64,000 nucleotides of DNA, from positions 4,767 to 68,766 of the forward strand of contig JAFWZH010000259.1 of NCBI GenBank assembly GCA_017522515.1, given 5' to 3'. This document shows positions 26,901-36,116 of this stretch, one piece after another. How positions within the stretch are numbered: position 1 is the stretch's first letter; the number at the start of each line of letters is the position of its first letter. The notes under the pieces were generated by a model. It did not search any database. It had not been told where the DNA came from and was given only the letters and a program-made list of their open reading frames with translations. Both the position numbers and the translations under genes were made by a program. Source of the stretch: Clostridia bacterium. GTDB lineage: Bacteria; Bacillota_A; Clostridia; UBA1212; UBA1255.

Positions 26901-29900
26901 TTTTTGGCGTCTATAACGTCATCAGGATTACTCCATGTATTTGTCTCTAACTCAAATTCAACAGCTCCTGCATAACAGAAATTCATATCTCCATCAGCAA
27001 GCCGAATATTAAAGTTTGGTTTTTCGACATTTCTTACTTCTATTACATTAGACGATTGTTTGTACACTTTACCATCTATCGTTGTACTTACCACCAATTT
27101 ATAAAAATCACTTCTATTTTCAAGTCCTTTCGTTGATATTACAACTTCTGCTTTTGTGTCTTCTGTTAAAGCAAACCATACTCCGCTGGAAGTCTTTCTG
27201 TACCATTGCATCTTATATTTATTTGTCTCAAGAATGGTTCCATTGAAGATGATTTCACTATTTTCTAGCTGTAATAATCCTTCATCGCAAAAATAGAAGA
27301 TCTCTCCAGCTTTTAAATTATCTCCTTCTGCGTTGATGCTGATTGCGTCAAAACCTTTGTTTGGTGCAATATTAAGGGAAAATGTATCACTGACACATGT
27401 TTTTGTAGAAGATAATCTGTATGTCCTATAAACAGCACCTTCTAACATATCTACATCATCTTCCAATTCATCCTCTTCAAGAGAAAAATTCACAGCAAAT
27501 TTACCACTTGAAACTTTTGTCTCTTTATAGTCACTTCCATTGAAACTGAAAGCATCACTTATTTGTCCTAAATTTTTAGTGTCAGTGAGAGTTACAGTAA
27601 CAACCTTTGTCTTTTCATCAAATAAACTTGGACTGATATCTGATGGAGATATTGTAATATCTTCATCTTTGATTTTCAAATTAGGAGCTACAGTCACAGA
27701 ATATTTGTTGGAAAGAGTATAATTGTCACATTTTTCACTTGTCATTTCAACTTCATAATCTATGTCTCCTGTTGATTTAACGAATTCTTTGATTGTGTTG
27801 GAAGTATAAGATTGATCTTCCCCATTTTTTTTCCAACTTGTAATATTGTAACCAGCAATAGGATCTACATTTACTTCAATTTCTTCTCCATAACAAATCT
27901 CTTTCGCTGAAGCTGAAATAGTAGGCACTGATGTTGACTTTTCAAGAACGTCAATCTTGATTGTGTCTGTCTTTACCTCGCAATTATCACCAAGAACTCT
28001 TTTCCTGTAAAATTCATTTCCGTTTAAGAGCAAAACATTTATATCCTTTGATAATCCATTTTGGATGGTTGCTCCTGAAGTCTTAGAAGACCAGGAATAT
28101 TTTACGTTTGCTTCTTCTGTATCGTTGTCTTCTATTTTGTAATTTTTTGATATACATACTAAGTTGTTTTCAGAAGACAAAGAATTCTCTTTCAGAGATA
28201 GTTGTCTATCTTGTAGAGGTGTCAGTACATTTTTGATTTTGATTGTTTGTTTTTTATAACAACCGTCAAAAGTTCGTGTTATCTCAATATTGATACTTTT
28301 AGATTCGACATCATCTAATTGAGATGGTAATTTAATGCAACTAGTTCCAACCTTTCCTGTATTCACTGTAATGCCACCTATTTTGTAAGAGTATGTAGAA
28401 GAATCATCAATTTTAGGTGTTATATCCAATGTCTTGCCTAACATAGGACAGTCGTAAGCAAAATCCGCATCTTTAAAAGTCAGGTCTTCTTTAACTGATA
28501 AAGAGATAGAATTTGCAGAGTTCACGCTGGTTCCACAAAATTCTTGTATTGCAGACACAGTTGCATCATAGATAAATTTCCATCCTTGAAATTTTGAAGT
28601 TCCTGTGATTAGTGTGTCTACTTTTGTTTTTTGGTTGTCAACATCTTTGTATGTCTTGATATTGTATGATGTTTGGCCAACATGATCTTTTGCATTTGGC
28701 TCTTCGCTTAAATAAGAAATATTGAAAATAGGCATTTCTTCGTAGCAAATATATCCATCTGACAAGATGGAGCCGTTCATTGTCATGTTGAATGTCGGAA
28801 CAGAATACACTTTGATCTTTAGTGGGTTGCTCACGTTTTCAAAAGTGCCATTTCCCATTTTTATCACTCTTACAACTTCACAATCTTCTGTTACGTCAAA
28901 TAGTCCAGCTGACAAAGAATACTCTTCTCTATCTGAGCCTGGAATCTGTTTTCCTGTATTTTTAAATCTCCATACTATGGTTTGTTCTCCATAACCTCCA
29001 GCGATAGAATTAGCACCAGTGCCTGCAATTATAGGATTTTTCTCTCCTTTACATAAGTAGTAAGTATTGTCTTTGACATTACTTTTGTCTTCAAACCAAA
29101 TTTCGTTGCCTGAGATATCCTCTACAACTTCAATAACAACAGGAATCGGGTCTCCAATACAGCCGATAGAATTAATTCCCTTATTGACTTTCTGAAGGGT
29201 CATATTGTTGGTCTTATTCAAAGATGTAGTACCCATTCTTAAAGGTAAATCCATAAGGTTACCCATATTGTCATTAAGAATGTATTTGTAGTTGGTTTTA
29301 GACTTTACCCCCCAAATTATATGAGCGTCTTTACGAACTTGAATATGCAGAGTTCCATCTTCAAATTCGTAATTGCATCCTTCTAGTGTGATTTCCTCCT
29401 CTGGATCTGCCACGACTTTTTCTACCTTTAATGTTGTCTGATAATCAACAGCGTTGGTTTCACACACTTGATCTTCGATAGTCACCGTATAGGTGGTGTT
29501 TTCGCTTAATCTATCTGTTATTCTCCATTTGGCAAGCTCATAATCGTTTGGGTTTACATTGTTGAATCTTTCTGCTGAAGGTTCAATGGTGTAACTGATA
29601 TTTGGATTAAAAACCTCATTTTTGTTTTTTTGCTTAAGAGTTATGATTCCATGTCCTTCGTCAAATTCGTTATCTGCACAGACTGTTTTGTCTGAAATCT
29701 CCAATTTCAGATTGCTTGCTGTTGGTTTTGCGTATGGGATGATCTCATAAACTACGTTGTCTTTAGGATAAATATCATAGTCAAATGTTGATAAATATAC
29801 TTTTGGTCTAAAATAAATAGAACCTCCGTTACCGTAAATAGAAAAGAATTTTCCAGTCACGTTAATGTTCATTTCCTTTTCGTCTGGGATATCTATCCAA

Positions 29901-31006
29901 GAACGACCGTCCAGAGAATACTCCCACGAATACGTTAATCCGTAATCGCTTTTGTCATAATATTTTGAGCTGATAACAGCAAGACAACCTTCAAGTTTAA
30001 CGGAGCTTGTGTTGCTGGATGCACATAGATACTGATTTTTGTTTGACTCAAAATTTATTGGTTTTACCAATGAAATCGGCTCGTAATGTTCGAAATATAT
30101 TTTGTTAGAATAACACAGTGTGTTTTTTTCTTGAGTGTAATACTTACGTCTTATTGAATAAAACTCTTCTGCAGTCAGACTATTCTCTTTCTCAAAATCA
30201 AGAACGCTTATGCTTCCTGTTTTGTAAGGAAACTCGTTTGTCGGTGTAATTTTGTTGATTTCAGTTTCATCTCTTACATAAGGAGAACTCTCTAAATCCG
30301 CTATTATTTCTGATGTGTTCTCCATCTGTATGAAATGTGTCCTTTTATAATCTTCACTGTCATAAATTGCGTAATTGTTCTCGGTTATGGCAGGAATGGT
30401 TGTCTTTTCGGCCATCCCTATATATCCACCAGAGCATCTATACAACGTTGTCGATCGATATGAAGATTCTCCCTTCATTGCTCTGTCATTACCATCTCCT
30501 TCCACATGCATAAACAAATCCCATACAAATCGAAAATCGACATTAACTGTTGCTTTATTTTTAAAGTCTTCAATTTTAATGTCATGTTTTTTTGTGTATC
30601 CTTTTATTACAGGATAAGTCCAATCGTCGGTATATTTTAATTCTCCACTCCATCCGTCGGGATTCAACTTTCCAGCTTCCCATGTTCCAGAGTATTTGTT
30701 CAAGTCTATCCATGAACCGTTCTCTACTCTATATTGCCATCTTAAATCATATCTGAGATAATATATCTCATTTCTTTTGAACAATCCGTCCGCTCCTCGA
30801 CATTGTATCTTTTTCTCATTAGAAGACACGAGGATAGAAAATGTTTCGTCAAAGCCTGTAGAATTGGGAGTTTTCGGAACAACTCTATCGTCAATGGTTA
30901 TACTTACAGAACCGTCTTCCCATCGTAGAAAACTATCTGTTGCATTTGCTACAGAAAAGCAAAAAAATAGTTGTAGTAGTGCAACTACTCTAATTATATT
31001 TCCCAT
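20945..31006 (-). CDS. Giant T9SS-type surface protein with Ig-like repeats (3353 aa)
   Basis: A signal peptide (about residues 1-22, VVALLQLFFCFSVANA) is followed by many ~90-110-residue beta-rich modules. Most share a Cys near the start (often CYGE or CxGS), a mid-module Trp in patterns such as WEYSLDGRSWIDI, WQKSYDGKEWIDL and WQYSYDNEKW, and a Cys near SNGCKDSI-like ends. These resemble the Ig-like/PKD-like repeats of Bacteroidetes adhesins such as SprB. The last ~75 residues (IEVYPTVFTSELHID ... IPSGSYIIKVNDIAIKVIKK) form a type A T9SS sorting domain, so the protein should cross the outer membrane through the host T9SS. It starts 32 nt after traO with no promoter seen and is the last gene of the TraN-TraO operon. 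A role in mating-pair adhesion is inferred. Confidence 0.85.
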   Translation of the reverse strand: MGNIIRVVALLQLFFCFSVANATDSFLRWEDGSVSITIDDRVVPKTPNSTGFDETFSILVSSNEKKIQCRGADGLFKRNEIYYLRYDLRWQYRVENGSWIDLNKYSGTWEAGKLNPDGWSGELKYTDDWTYPVIKGYTKKHDIKIEDFKNKATVNVDFRFVWDLFMHVEGDGNDRAMKGESSYRSTTLYRCSGGYIGMAEKTTIPAITENNYAIYDSEDYKRTHFIQMENTSEIIADLESSPYVRDETEINKITPTNEFPYKTGSISVLDFEKENSLTAEEFYSIRRKYYTQEKNTLCYSNKIYFEHYEPISLVKPINFESNKNQYLCASSNTSSVKLEGCLAVISSKYYDKSDYGLTYSWEYSLDGRSWIDIPDEKEMNINVTGKFFSIYGNGGSIYFRPKVYLSTFDYDIYPKDNVVYEIIPYAKPTASNLKLEISDKTVCADNEFDEGHGIITLKQKNKNEVFNPNISYTIEPSAERFNNVNPNDYELAKWRITDRLSENTTYTVTIEDQVCETNAVDYQTTLKVEKVVADPEEEITLEGCNYEFEDGTLHIQVRKDAHIIWGVKSKTNYKYILNDNMGNLMDLPLRMGTTSLNKTNNMTLQKVNKGINSIGCIGDPIPVVIEVVEDISGNEIWFEDKSNVKDNTYYLCKGEKNPIIAGTGANSIAGGYGEQTIVWRFKNTGKQIPGSDREEYSLSAGLFDVTEDCEVVRVIKMGNGTFENVSNPLKIKVYSVPTFNMTMNGSILSDGYICYEEMPIFNISYLSEEPNAKDHVGQTSYNIKTYKDVDNQKTKVDTLITGTSKFQGWKFIYDATVSAIQEFCGTSVNSANSISLSVKEDLTFKDADFAYDCPMLGKTLDITPKIDDSSTYSYKIGGITVNTGKVGTSCIKLPSQLDDVESKSINIEITRTFDGCYKKQTIKIKNVLTPLQDRQLSLKENSLSSENNLVCISKNYKIEDNDTEEANVKYSWSSKTSGATIQNGLSKDINVLLLNGNEFYRKRVLGDNCEVKTDTIKIDVLEKSTSVPTISASAKEICYGEEIEVNVDPIAGYNITSWKKNGEDQSYTSNTIKEFVKSTGDIDYEVEMTSEKCDNYTLSNKYSVTVAPNLKIKDEDITISPSDISPSLFDEKTKVVTVTLTDTKNLGQISDAFSFNGSDYKETKVSSGKFAVNFSLEEDELEDDVDMLEGAVYRTYRLSSTKTCVSDTFSLNIAPNKGFDAISINAEGDNLKAGEIFYFCDEGLLQLENSEIIFNGTILETNKYKMQWYRKTSSGVWFALTEDTKAEVVISTKGLENRSDFYKLVVSTTIDGKVYKQSSNVIEVRNVEKPNFNIRLADGDMNFCYAGAVEFELETNTWSNPDDVIDAKNTYFWQKSYDGKEWIDLKSVTTDDLIVSIAQNNNISTLRFVESAMTKGTYFRAVMTDLCGETTTSNILLTKTHKAMDLTAKDVNIMSNKLVQNTDLYDVNFFVNYSDDKIYTYTYYNEDGQIIESNGSSSQKFTYDALNGNSHDNFDYSFGKHKVYIEKVMLNNGCKSDKVVVDYEIIEPLKTDIQMSLSNTCPKADDQSGNINIVYKSGGLPEKGMTAIWYYRFDNQEYFKKVDETVIDFKYNMMPNDQGNIENGRIYNINGLEHTCYFFAEISNEGYPIKSVKTSTVILEINPKFEIAKATCDKSQYCYGEGVELKAGDVKSSYGDVSYRWINLNDNKIYPTTDILELDAIYDQTTFRRIATDGCGIKDTFDISLAVREKLEMSTDEYEHASYSEKGKIPYIAVRDLLHVSSYMVSHINQDGVKDVKEEKTFGVTDYSFGTMPAVAYDTEKYEIYKTDKIGCKSVADTFIIKGIEEISAGRIAFESYDSKSIDICHGEKIGRIVDEKVANGGSNITYQWYYIEKGEREKVLDDKGLPVNTAVFNADTMKFGTNIATNNEKGNKIKTYAIFRQASMNVMQSDGVYTPYVKYSDTLYINVAPQLINSNIEKLAGSIKAQTNSYCGGVERSGTIVLTTEDDIVERYETKDFGALMFEDHDLFGYWEASKGNKKNYVQVSDAVPYEDFESKFYLDELDTTTYVRFTITDGCSTTSTTEIALSVMTFDKDNSDNYTIDRQAIDEKYIEEGDKIKVTNFENMDNEWYSSKNEKGLIGTDYYIILDSVTFATRLYHKRINEKNNITCVESDYFEVPLKVHPTSHGGRISSNQCICPDGEFADLKNYESAFGGTEEFKYRWEITTDTSEACSCWNEIQGAFEDTLNYATYRRELDSRKTNFIRRSATPIYNGKEVVDANAKYTRYSNVISLEKYKQMKVSELSWKEAGAKTAYCAEENVPVIITESPTGGSAEYKNTSYSLNWMYSVDGTNWHEYRNTSIAFGGTSEVYGSGIVYSYFEDKQRNQDVTFYVKAVFTDAECGVIESDPFSFIVWAKTQDPELYIESDSCNSRFISFAVENKTDYLYKWAAITDTANPLQTDFDTKYKMDFDKNPAYIVSEYYVQGKHVTSGCKTSVIFFDIDSLPSLQQNSVPTQTSLLCFGSDLNIELSTATGGTGIKSYLWQYSYDNEKWNDANTNKDFFYEDVRSDMFVRRLVFTDICKDTITSESVLYKVADKIEPISVSIEENLCKNQDMIITLTDSIVDNFNVVVYRLEKDTIKEVELTLENPKGRIKGNDLSENIFGIITWDSTYTCKSEMVKKTILPRPDFSGVESSILSDAESVCEGSSITISSTTDYSLPEFLKQRIEISKDTKTWSVIKEDNEYQTINKIIVNDTAYYRTILSNGCKDSIISNYVKVGGKKNIDNPMTFDVETSSDGVIIVGNNNTDMATLALIVNDSIDYDFKDKISLTKETEKVFVTSKLGTDGNMICYSPVIISPLKEGQIFTECLSTGKTIIGEDVVNAPESDVTYKWYKFANDSLMYFTDVTSKNFELTIDEEKSKMLRVAYYNTDNIKYTLKSNVLTVSANGPSISRISPLEKDSLIKQNLKINDFYMTLNIGMTVTLNCFIDDAESGEWQSSEDGETWITAYKFDSTHLDSQTLEITPVNPVYYRVVAKNACGTTSTDSIYVAVATISPITEGCIETELNDCEKSAKIICYDDESKNYRKDYYKYYFEILGEYLNKEDEGENGIKITGIDGTVDVIITKSYKGVSTKYIKKIDMSQAVGASFSIIAEGVEYGSPDSKGEWLDSVQVTRTAEVASGTKIQLKNRSDNGKSYRWEVYYDGIKMATSLVESPLLYVYNEGVYSFILTSFSGKCESNAIWESGVSVQNGTLRSYNFDDENVDFAIEKAYKEIMKPKMNITSIEVYPTVFTSELHIDCIGIFNYSIFNEIGIEIANGSATDNVIISTIQIPSGSYIIKVNDIAIKVIKK

Positions 31007-31038
31007 GTTTGATATTGACTAATTGTTAAAGTAAAATT

Positions 31039-31575
31039 TTATTTATACCAGACATATCTGATTCCAAGATAGAAATTTGGCTTCAGATAGTTGGTCCCTT
31101 TGCCGAACAGCAAATATTGTTGTCCGCCGATAATGACGGATACCTTATTAGTAGGGTATAATTCCATCGCACCTCCTATATCCGCACCTCCTACTATTCC
31201 TGACTTTTTAGCATCAAGTATTTCGCAAGACCAGGAATCGTAACCTACATTTCCAATCAGATTAAGATCTATAAACATCCAGGATGTAGGATGAAAACAC
31301 ATGATTTCCAATCCAGCACCCAAAAGAAATTGATTCGTAAATTCTGAATGGCCAAAGGATGCTTTTTCCATATCTAATTGACAGAGCAATCCAGTTCTTT
31401 GACTGAAACATCGCTGATACTCCAATCCGATATCAAATCGGTTTTTTGTTCCTTTCCCGTATCTTGCACCTAAAGACTGATGGCCTTTTGTATGCAACAA
31501 ACTACTTTCTTCATGTTCTGCCAACACGTTTGTTATTGCTAACAATGAAAATAAAATTGCTATAATGTACTTCAT
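31039..31575 (-). CDS. traO: Conjugative transposon protein TraO
   Basis: 178 residues with a signal peptide (about 1-19) and a beta-barrel-like pattern ending in an aromatic C-terminus (YLGIRYVWYK). The segments SLGARYGKGTKNRFDIGLEY, FIDLNLIGNVGYDSW, GGADIGGAMELYPTNKVSVI and QQYLLFGKG follow the conserved blocks of CTnDOT TraO, an outer-membrane-associated component of the transfer machine. It lies 4 nt after the lipoprotein gene and 32 nt before the giant surface-protein gene. Confidence 0.85.
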   Translation of the reverse strand: MKYIIAILFSLLAITNVLAEHEESSLLHTKGHQSLGARYGKGTKNRFDIGLEYQRCFSQRTGLLCQLDMEKASFGHSEFTNQFLLGAGLEIMCFHPTSWMFIDLNLIGNVGYDSWSCEILDAKKSGIVGGADIGGAMELYPTNKVSVIIGGQQYLLFGKGTNYLKPNFYLGIRYVWYK

Positions 31576-31579
31576 GATC

Positions 31580-32773
31580 TTAATCTAAAATTATTTTTTG
31601 TGTTATATAGTCACTCCATAGACCATACTCATCTTGACAGCGTACCGAAATGGTATGCTCTCCTTTTGATTGGAATGTATGGTATATTTCATTTCTTGTG
31701 GTTGGTGTTATAAAATCAGCTTCTATTTTTTCCCATTTCATTGTTTCCTTTCCCATGCCGAATGTGGAATAATAAAAACATTTTTCTTCATCTAAGGATT
31801 TCAAAATACTGATATTGGTTGCGATAGAATTGTAGTAAAGATTTCCGTCAACAATATAAGCAGGTGCACTGCCTTCATATTCATGATGCATTATGTCATC
31901 ACTGCCTATTTTGAAAGGAAGATAATCAAACAAGTATGACCACTTGACAATTTTATGACCGTCAAGATCAGTTCCTCCAGCCAGAATCTTATACTCTCCA
32001 TTTTCTTTATCCACACATGTCACTTCCAAAGATGGAACAGGCTGTCTGTTCGGTTTTATTTTAACATGCAGGTATTCTGTCGTCTCTACTCCAATTTTAT
32101 TCTTTGCGGTTAGACTGTATCTTGCAGAAACCTCTTTCGAAAATGGAATCTCTCTCCAAAAAGCATCTGCTAGACTTCCTAAATCATATCCTTTTCTATA
32201 TTCTACAATTTGTTTTCTATAGTCACCAGCGATATTTTTTGTTCTTTCTTCGTCTAAGGAAAAAATGATTTTGCCGTTTGATTTTTTCATTTTTAGAAAT
32301 GGATCCGCAATGTCATAATATCTCATGTAGATACTGCCATCTAAATCTATCACTTCTGTTGTCTTTGAGTATTGTCCCATATCGGCAATATCCAGATTAC
32401 CATATGTAGAAGGTATTTCTTTCACCATAATTCCAGGTATGCAGACATCTTCCCCAAAGAAATATAGTAATTCTTCCGCATAAACGCCATTCGCTTCGTT
32501 TTCCGCAGGAATGCTTGTAAGCCTGAAATCATAGGTGCATTCCTTGCCATAAGGGTCGTTAATAGAAAAAGTCAAAGTGTCTGGACGACCGAATCCGACC
32601 TCTATGATTCTATACTTTTTCCCTTCCCAAAATTCACTGCTCATAGTGTCATTGGCGGTTTTCATCTCAATGATTGGAGTTTCTCCGTGCTCCAAAAAAT
32701 AATCGTCTCTTGTATCACAGGCGTTTAATGACACAAGAATAGCACTTAACCAAATTAATTTTTCTTTTTTCAT
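31580..32773 (-). CDS. Lipoprotein with Ig/PKD-like end, unknown transfer-linked role
   Basis: 397 residues. The N-terminus (LIWLSAILVSLNAC, Cys at about 19) is a lipoprotein signal. The rest is beta-rich and ends with a PKD-like segment (FQSKGEHTISVRCQDEYGLW followed by SDYITQKIILD). It occupies the place where CTnDOT has TraP/TraQ, next to TraO, but is far longer than TraQ and no TraQ pattern is evident. It starts 3 nt after topB. It may anchor or gate the outer-membrane part of the channel, or help display the giant surface protein. Both are guesses. Confidence 0.75.
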   Translation of the reverse strand: MKKEKLIWLSAILVSLNACDTRDDYFLEHGETPIIEMKTANDTMSSEFWEGKKYRIIEVGFGRPDTLTFSINDPYGKECTYDFRLTSIPAENEANGVYAEELLYFFGEDVCIPGIMVKEIPSTYGNLDIADMGQYSKTTEVIDLDGSIYMRYYDIADPFLKMKKSNGKIIFSLDEERTKNIAGDYRKQIVEYRKGYDLGSLADAFWREIPFSKEVSARYSLTAKNKIGVETTEYLHVKIKPNRQPVPSLEVTCVDKENGEYKILAGGTDLDGHKIVKWSYLFDYLPFKIGSDDIMHHEYEGSAPAYIVDGNLYYNSIATNISILKSLDEEKCFYYSTFGMGKETMKWEKIEADFITPTTRNEIYHTFQSKGEHTISVRCQDEYGLWSDYITQKIILD

Positions 32774-32776
32774 ATT

Positions 32777-35509
32777 TTATTGTTTTGTATTAGGAAAATA
32801 CATTGTCACATTATCTCCAAATGGAGCTTCTTTAGATATGCTCAATCCAGCTGAGTATGTCCCAGATCCATCTTTCTTAACGAACATTAGATTTTCAATT
32901 TTTTTGTCCTTGCATAAAATTTTGATCTCTTCGTCTGTAAGAATATGGCCGTTCTTATTCACGAACACTTTAAAATCGCCTTTTGTACATCGATATACGA
33001 CGTTCGCTTTATAGACAGAATCTCCACAGAACGGACATTTGCATATTTCTGTGTGTTCTATGGTCTGTACATTAGGGTTTTTGAATACAAGATAGTCACT
33101 TCTGTCATTTTTAGGATTTTTCTCCACCTCTACATTAAGCAGAACCTCTTCTTCTTCATTAGAATCTTTTTTCTTTATAAAGAATTTGACTTTTTCTAGT
33201 TTTTTCTGTTCGCATAACAGTCTTATTTCTTCATCTGTAAATTCATGTTTGCTTCGTGACTTGAAAACAAAGAAATCTTTGTTTTTACAACGATAAATTT
33301 TTTCGTAAGAATAGACAGAGTCTCCACAAAACGGACATTTGGCAATTTCTATTAGTTCAGAATCGTCGTTGTAAAGCTCAATTTTTTTAGATACAGTGTT
33401 GTATCTTACTTTGGCCGTGAACATAGAGCCATCTTTCTTTGTCAATTCAAGAGGCTTGTCTATCTGATGTTTGCCAGTAAGCAATGCGACACATTCTTCT
33501 TCTGTAAGAGTATGTCCTAAGAAATTATAAGGAATAGAGAAAGAACATTTTTGGGCAAGAATGTTTTTGCAACATATTCCATATTTTGTCTCGATAATTG
33601 GCGATCCGCATATAGGACATGAAAAATTAGCGTGTAGTAATTTTACTCTGTCTGTACTTGTTGTGGAATTTGGAGTATATTGTTCTTTAAGTTCTTTCAT
33701 GATTCCTATTGTAAACTCTTTTATTTCCTCATAAAATTTAGAAATATCATAGTCTCCATCTGCCATCTGATTAAGTTTCAATTCCCATTCGCCTGTAAGT
33801 TTTGGGGAAGAAAAATTGTAATTCTTAATTTGATTGTAGATATATAAGCCATTCTCTGTTGGAACAAGATATTTTTTGTTCTGAACCTCAATGAAATTTC
33901 CTCCTTTTAAGCTTTCGATGATACCAGCTCTAGTTGCGGGTGTGCCAATCCCACAATCTTTCATTGCCTTCTGCAATTCTTTTTCTTCTATGACGCTTCC
34001 TGCAGTTTCCATTAGTTTCAGTAAGGTGGCTTCTGTCAATAATGGTGGCTTTTGCGTCATTTTGTCCTGGAGTTCTTTACTTGCTACAAGAACATGTGTC
34101 TTTGCTTGTAAATTAGGCAAGACTTGGTTCTCTTCATCATCATTATCTTTATCTCCTTTGTAGCTTTGTGCAATTCTCCACCCCAGATCTGTATATGTAC
34201 TGCCACTCGCTTTGAAATATTCCATTGTATCATGAAACATAAAGGAATAAGTGAGAATGTTTTTTTTAGCAGGAGGAAGTAGAGACATTATCAATTGTGT
34301 CGCAATCAAATCGTATACTTTTCTTGATGTTGAGTCAAGACTGTTTAATTTATCGAGATTAGAGAAAGTTGGTATTATAGCATGATGATCTGTTAATTTA
34401 GTATTATCAAAACATGCTTTCTGAATACCTTTTTCTTTAAAAATTTCAAAACTCTTATCTTGATTTCCTGAGAATACACTTTGCAACAATTGTATTTTTG
34501 ATGATATCTCTGGAATCATATCTGTCGCAAGATAGCGACTATCTGTACGAGGATAAGTTAAAAACTTCTCTTCATACATTTTTTGTATACAATCTAATGT
34601 TTGTTGTGCGGACAGATTGAATTTTTTGTTTGTAGCTTGTTGTAATGCTGTCAATGAATAGGGTAGAGGTGCTTTTTCTGTAACTTCTTTTGTGTCTTTG
34701 TCTTCTAAAAAGATAGTTTCTTTTACCATGTTGAGCACCTGCTGAGCTTCCTCTTTTGTATTAAATTTAGTAGGGTAGTGTGCTTTAAACTCTACACCAC
34801 TTTCACTTTTAAGAGTTAATTGAAGAGTGTAATATGGAGTAGGCACAAAATCTCTATTGTTTAAATACCTTTCTACAATAAATGCTAAAGTGGGAGATTT
34901 AACTCGCCCTACATTAGTTATCTTGTTGTTATTGATGGAGAATCCAACTGTTGCGTTAACCCCCATAACCCAATCCGCAATAGCTCTTGCTTTTGCTGAT
35001 CGTGCAATGTCATCGAATTCTGAACTGTCGTGAAGTTTTGCAAACCCTTCTTGAATTGCAGTCTCTGTCAGAGAAGATATCCATAATCGTTTCACTGGTT
35101 TATTGCTTTTTGCCCAATTATAGATATATCTAAAAATCGCTTCCCCTTCGCGACCTGCATCGGTCGCACAAATGATTTCTTCGGCTTCCTTGAACAAAGC
35201 TTTTATGACATTAGCTTGCTTTTTTGCAGAAGTATCTCCTTTTAGTTCATATTTGAAATCGTTGACTGAATTAGGAATTATTGGAAATATATCGTAAGTC
35301 CAACGCACTTTTCCTTTTTCAGTCAGATACTTTATTTTTTGTTCTTCATTCAGATAAACTTCCGAGTCACAAAGACCCACTAAGTGACCAAACGCCCATG
35401 TCACTATCCAACCATTGCCCTCAAGGTATCCGTCTTTTGTTTGTGTCGCACCCAACACTTTTGCGATTTCTTTCGCTACGCTAGGTTTTTCGGCCAATAC
35501 AACTCTCAT
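32777..35509 (-). CDS. topB: DNA topoisomerase III (type IA)
   Basis: 910 residues. The N-terminal Toprim domain starts VVLAEKPSVAKEIAKVLGA, and the strand-cleaving tyrosine is in YPRTDSRYL near residue 323. The family segment IGTPATRAGIIESL is near residue 523. The C-terminus carries three zinc-ribbon-like units beginning CPICGSPI (about 632), CPFCGDSVYS (about 725) and CPFCGDSVYK (about 823). The last two are near-duplicates. TopB genes are common in Bacteroides ICEs and decatenate or process single-stranded intermediates. It sits inside the TraN-TraO operon. Confidence 0.95.
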   Translation of the reverse strand: MRVVLAEKPSVAKEIAKVLGATQTKDGYLEGNGWIVTWAFGHLVGLCDSEVYLNEEQKIKYLTEKGKVRWTYDIFPIIPNSVNDFKYELKGDTSAKKQANVIKALFKEAEEIICATDAGREGEAIFRYIYNWAKSNKPVKRLWISSLTETAIQEGFAKLHDSSEFDDIARSAKARAIADWVMGVNATVGFSINNNKITNVGRVKSPTLAFIVERYLNNRDFVPTPYYTLQLTLKSESGVEFKAHYPTKFNTKEEAQQVLNMVKETIFLEDKDTKEVTEKAPLPYSLTALQQATNKKFNLSAQQTLDCIQKMYEEKFLTYPRTDSRYLATDMIPEISSKIQLLQSVFSGNQDKSFEIFKEKGIQKACFDNTKLTDHHAIIPTFSNLDKLNSLDSTSRKVYDLIATQLIMSLLPPAKKNILTYSFMFHDTMEYFKASGSTYTDLGWRIAQSYKGDKDNDDEENQVLPNLQAKTHVLVASKELQDKMTQKPPLLTEATLLKLMETAGSVIEEKELQKAMKDCGIGTPATRAGIIESLKGGNFIEVQNKKYLVPTENGLYIYNQIKNYNFSSPKLTGEWELKLNQMADGDYDISKFYEEIKEFTIGIMKELKEQYTPNSTTSTDRVKLLHANFSCPICGSPIIETKYGICCKNILAQKCSFSIPYNFLGHTLTEEECVALLTGKHQIDKPLELTKKDGSMFTAKVRYNTVSKKIELYNDDSELIEIAKCPFCGDSVYSYEKIYRCKNKDFFVFKSRSKHEFTDEEIRLLCEQKKLEKVKFFIKKKDSNEEEEVLLNVEVEKNPKNDRSDYLVFKNPNVQTIEHTEICKCPFCGDSVYKANVVYRCTKGDFKVFVNKNGHILTDEEIKILCKDKKIENLMFVKKDGSGTYSAGLSISKEAPFGDNVTMYFPNTKQ

Positions 35510-35517
35510 ATTTTTTC

Positions 35518-36108
35518 TTATTTTAAAAGTGAATATAGATTAGATCTAAATCCTTTATGATTTTTGTAATAATCAATGAAACGACTTGCTTTTAATGTAG
35601 GATCAAGCATGTCGTCTAATAATTCTTTTGACATGAAATATATATTTTCTAGTTGCTCAAAGATATGTTCTTCAAAAATCTTAATACTTTGATGTTTTGG
35701 CTCAAATTTTGGATAAAGAAAATCTATATAACCGTCAATATCACCATCTTTGTAAACACATAATGCTGTACAGCAAGAAGATGTGTTTTGATGTGAGAAT
35801 TGGTACACTTTGTCAAGATGATTAAGAGATTTGTTCTCACATACTCTTTTTTTCATTTCTAGAATCACTTTGTGGGATTCCATGAAAATAGTCTTTTCTG
35901 TTCCAAAATTACCGTTCCATCGGGCGAAAGGAGCATTGTCATATAATCCTTTGTCATTAAGGAAATATATTCTACGAGAGAGGTTAGGATATATAAGATA
36001 ATATCCTGTGTCATGTGGAATTACATAAACACCACTAAATTCAGTAGTGTCAAAATCCCCATCCTCCCTTCTTGTTCTTATTTCTGTGTAGGCAATTTGT
36101 AATTCCAT
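35518..36108 (-). CDS. Hypothetical protein, 196 aa
   Basis: A soluble protein with a beta-rich N-terminal half (FSGVYVIPHDTGYYLIYPNL) and a helical C-terminal half. A CC pair (SCCTALCVYKDGDIDGYIDF) lies near the middle. No family is recognised. It is placed 8 nt before topB and 8 nt after the repeat protein, so it belongs to the operon. Its retention between transfer genes suggests a function in DNA processing or regulation, which cannot be specified. Confidence 0.75.
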   Translation of the reverse strand: MELQIAYTEIRTRREDGDFDTTEFSGVYVIPHDTGYYLIYPNLSRRIYFLNDKGLYDNAPFARWNGNFGTEKTIFMESHKVILEMKKRVCENKSLNHLDKVYQFSHQNTSSCCTALCVYKDGDIDGYIDFLYPKFEPKHQSIKIFEEHIFEQLENIYFMSKELLDDMLDPTLKASRFIDYYKNHKGFRSNLYSLLK

Positions 36109-36116
36109 ACGTCAAG

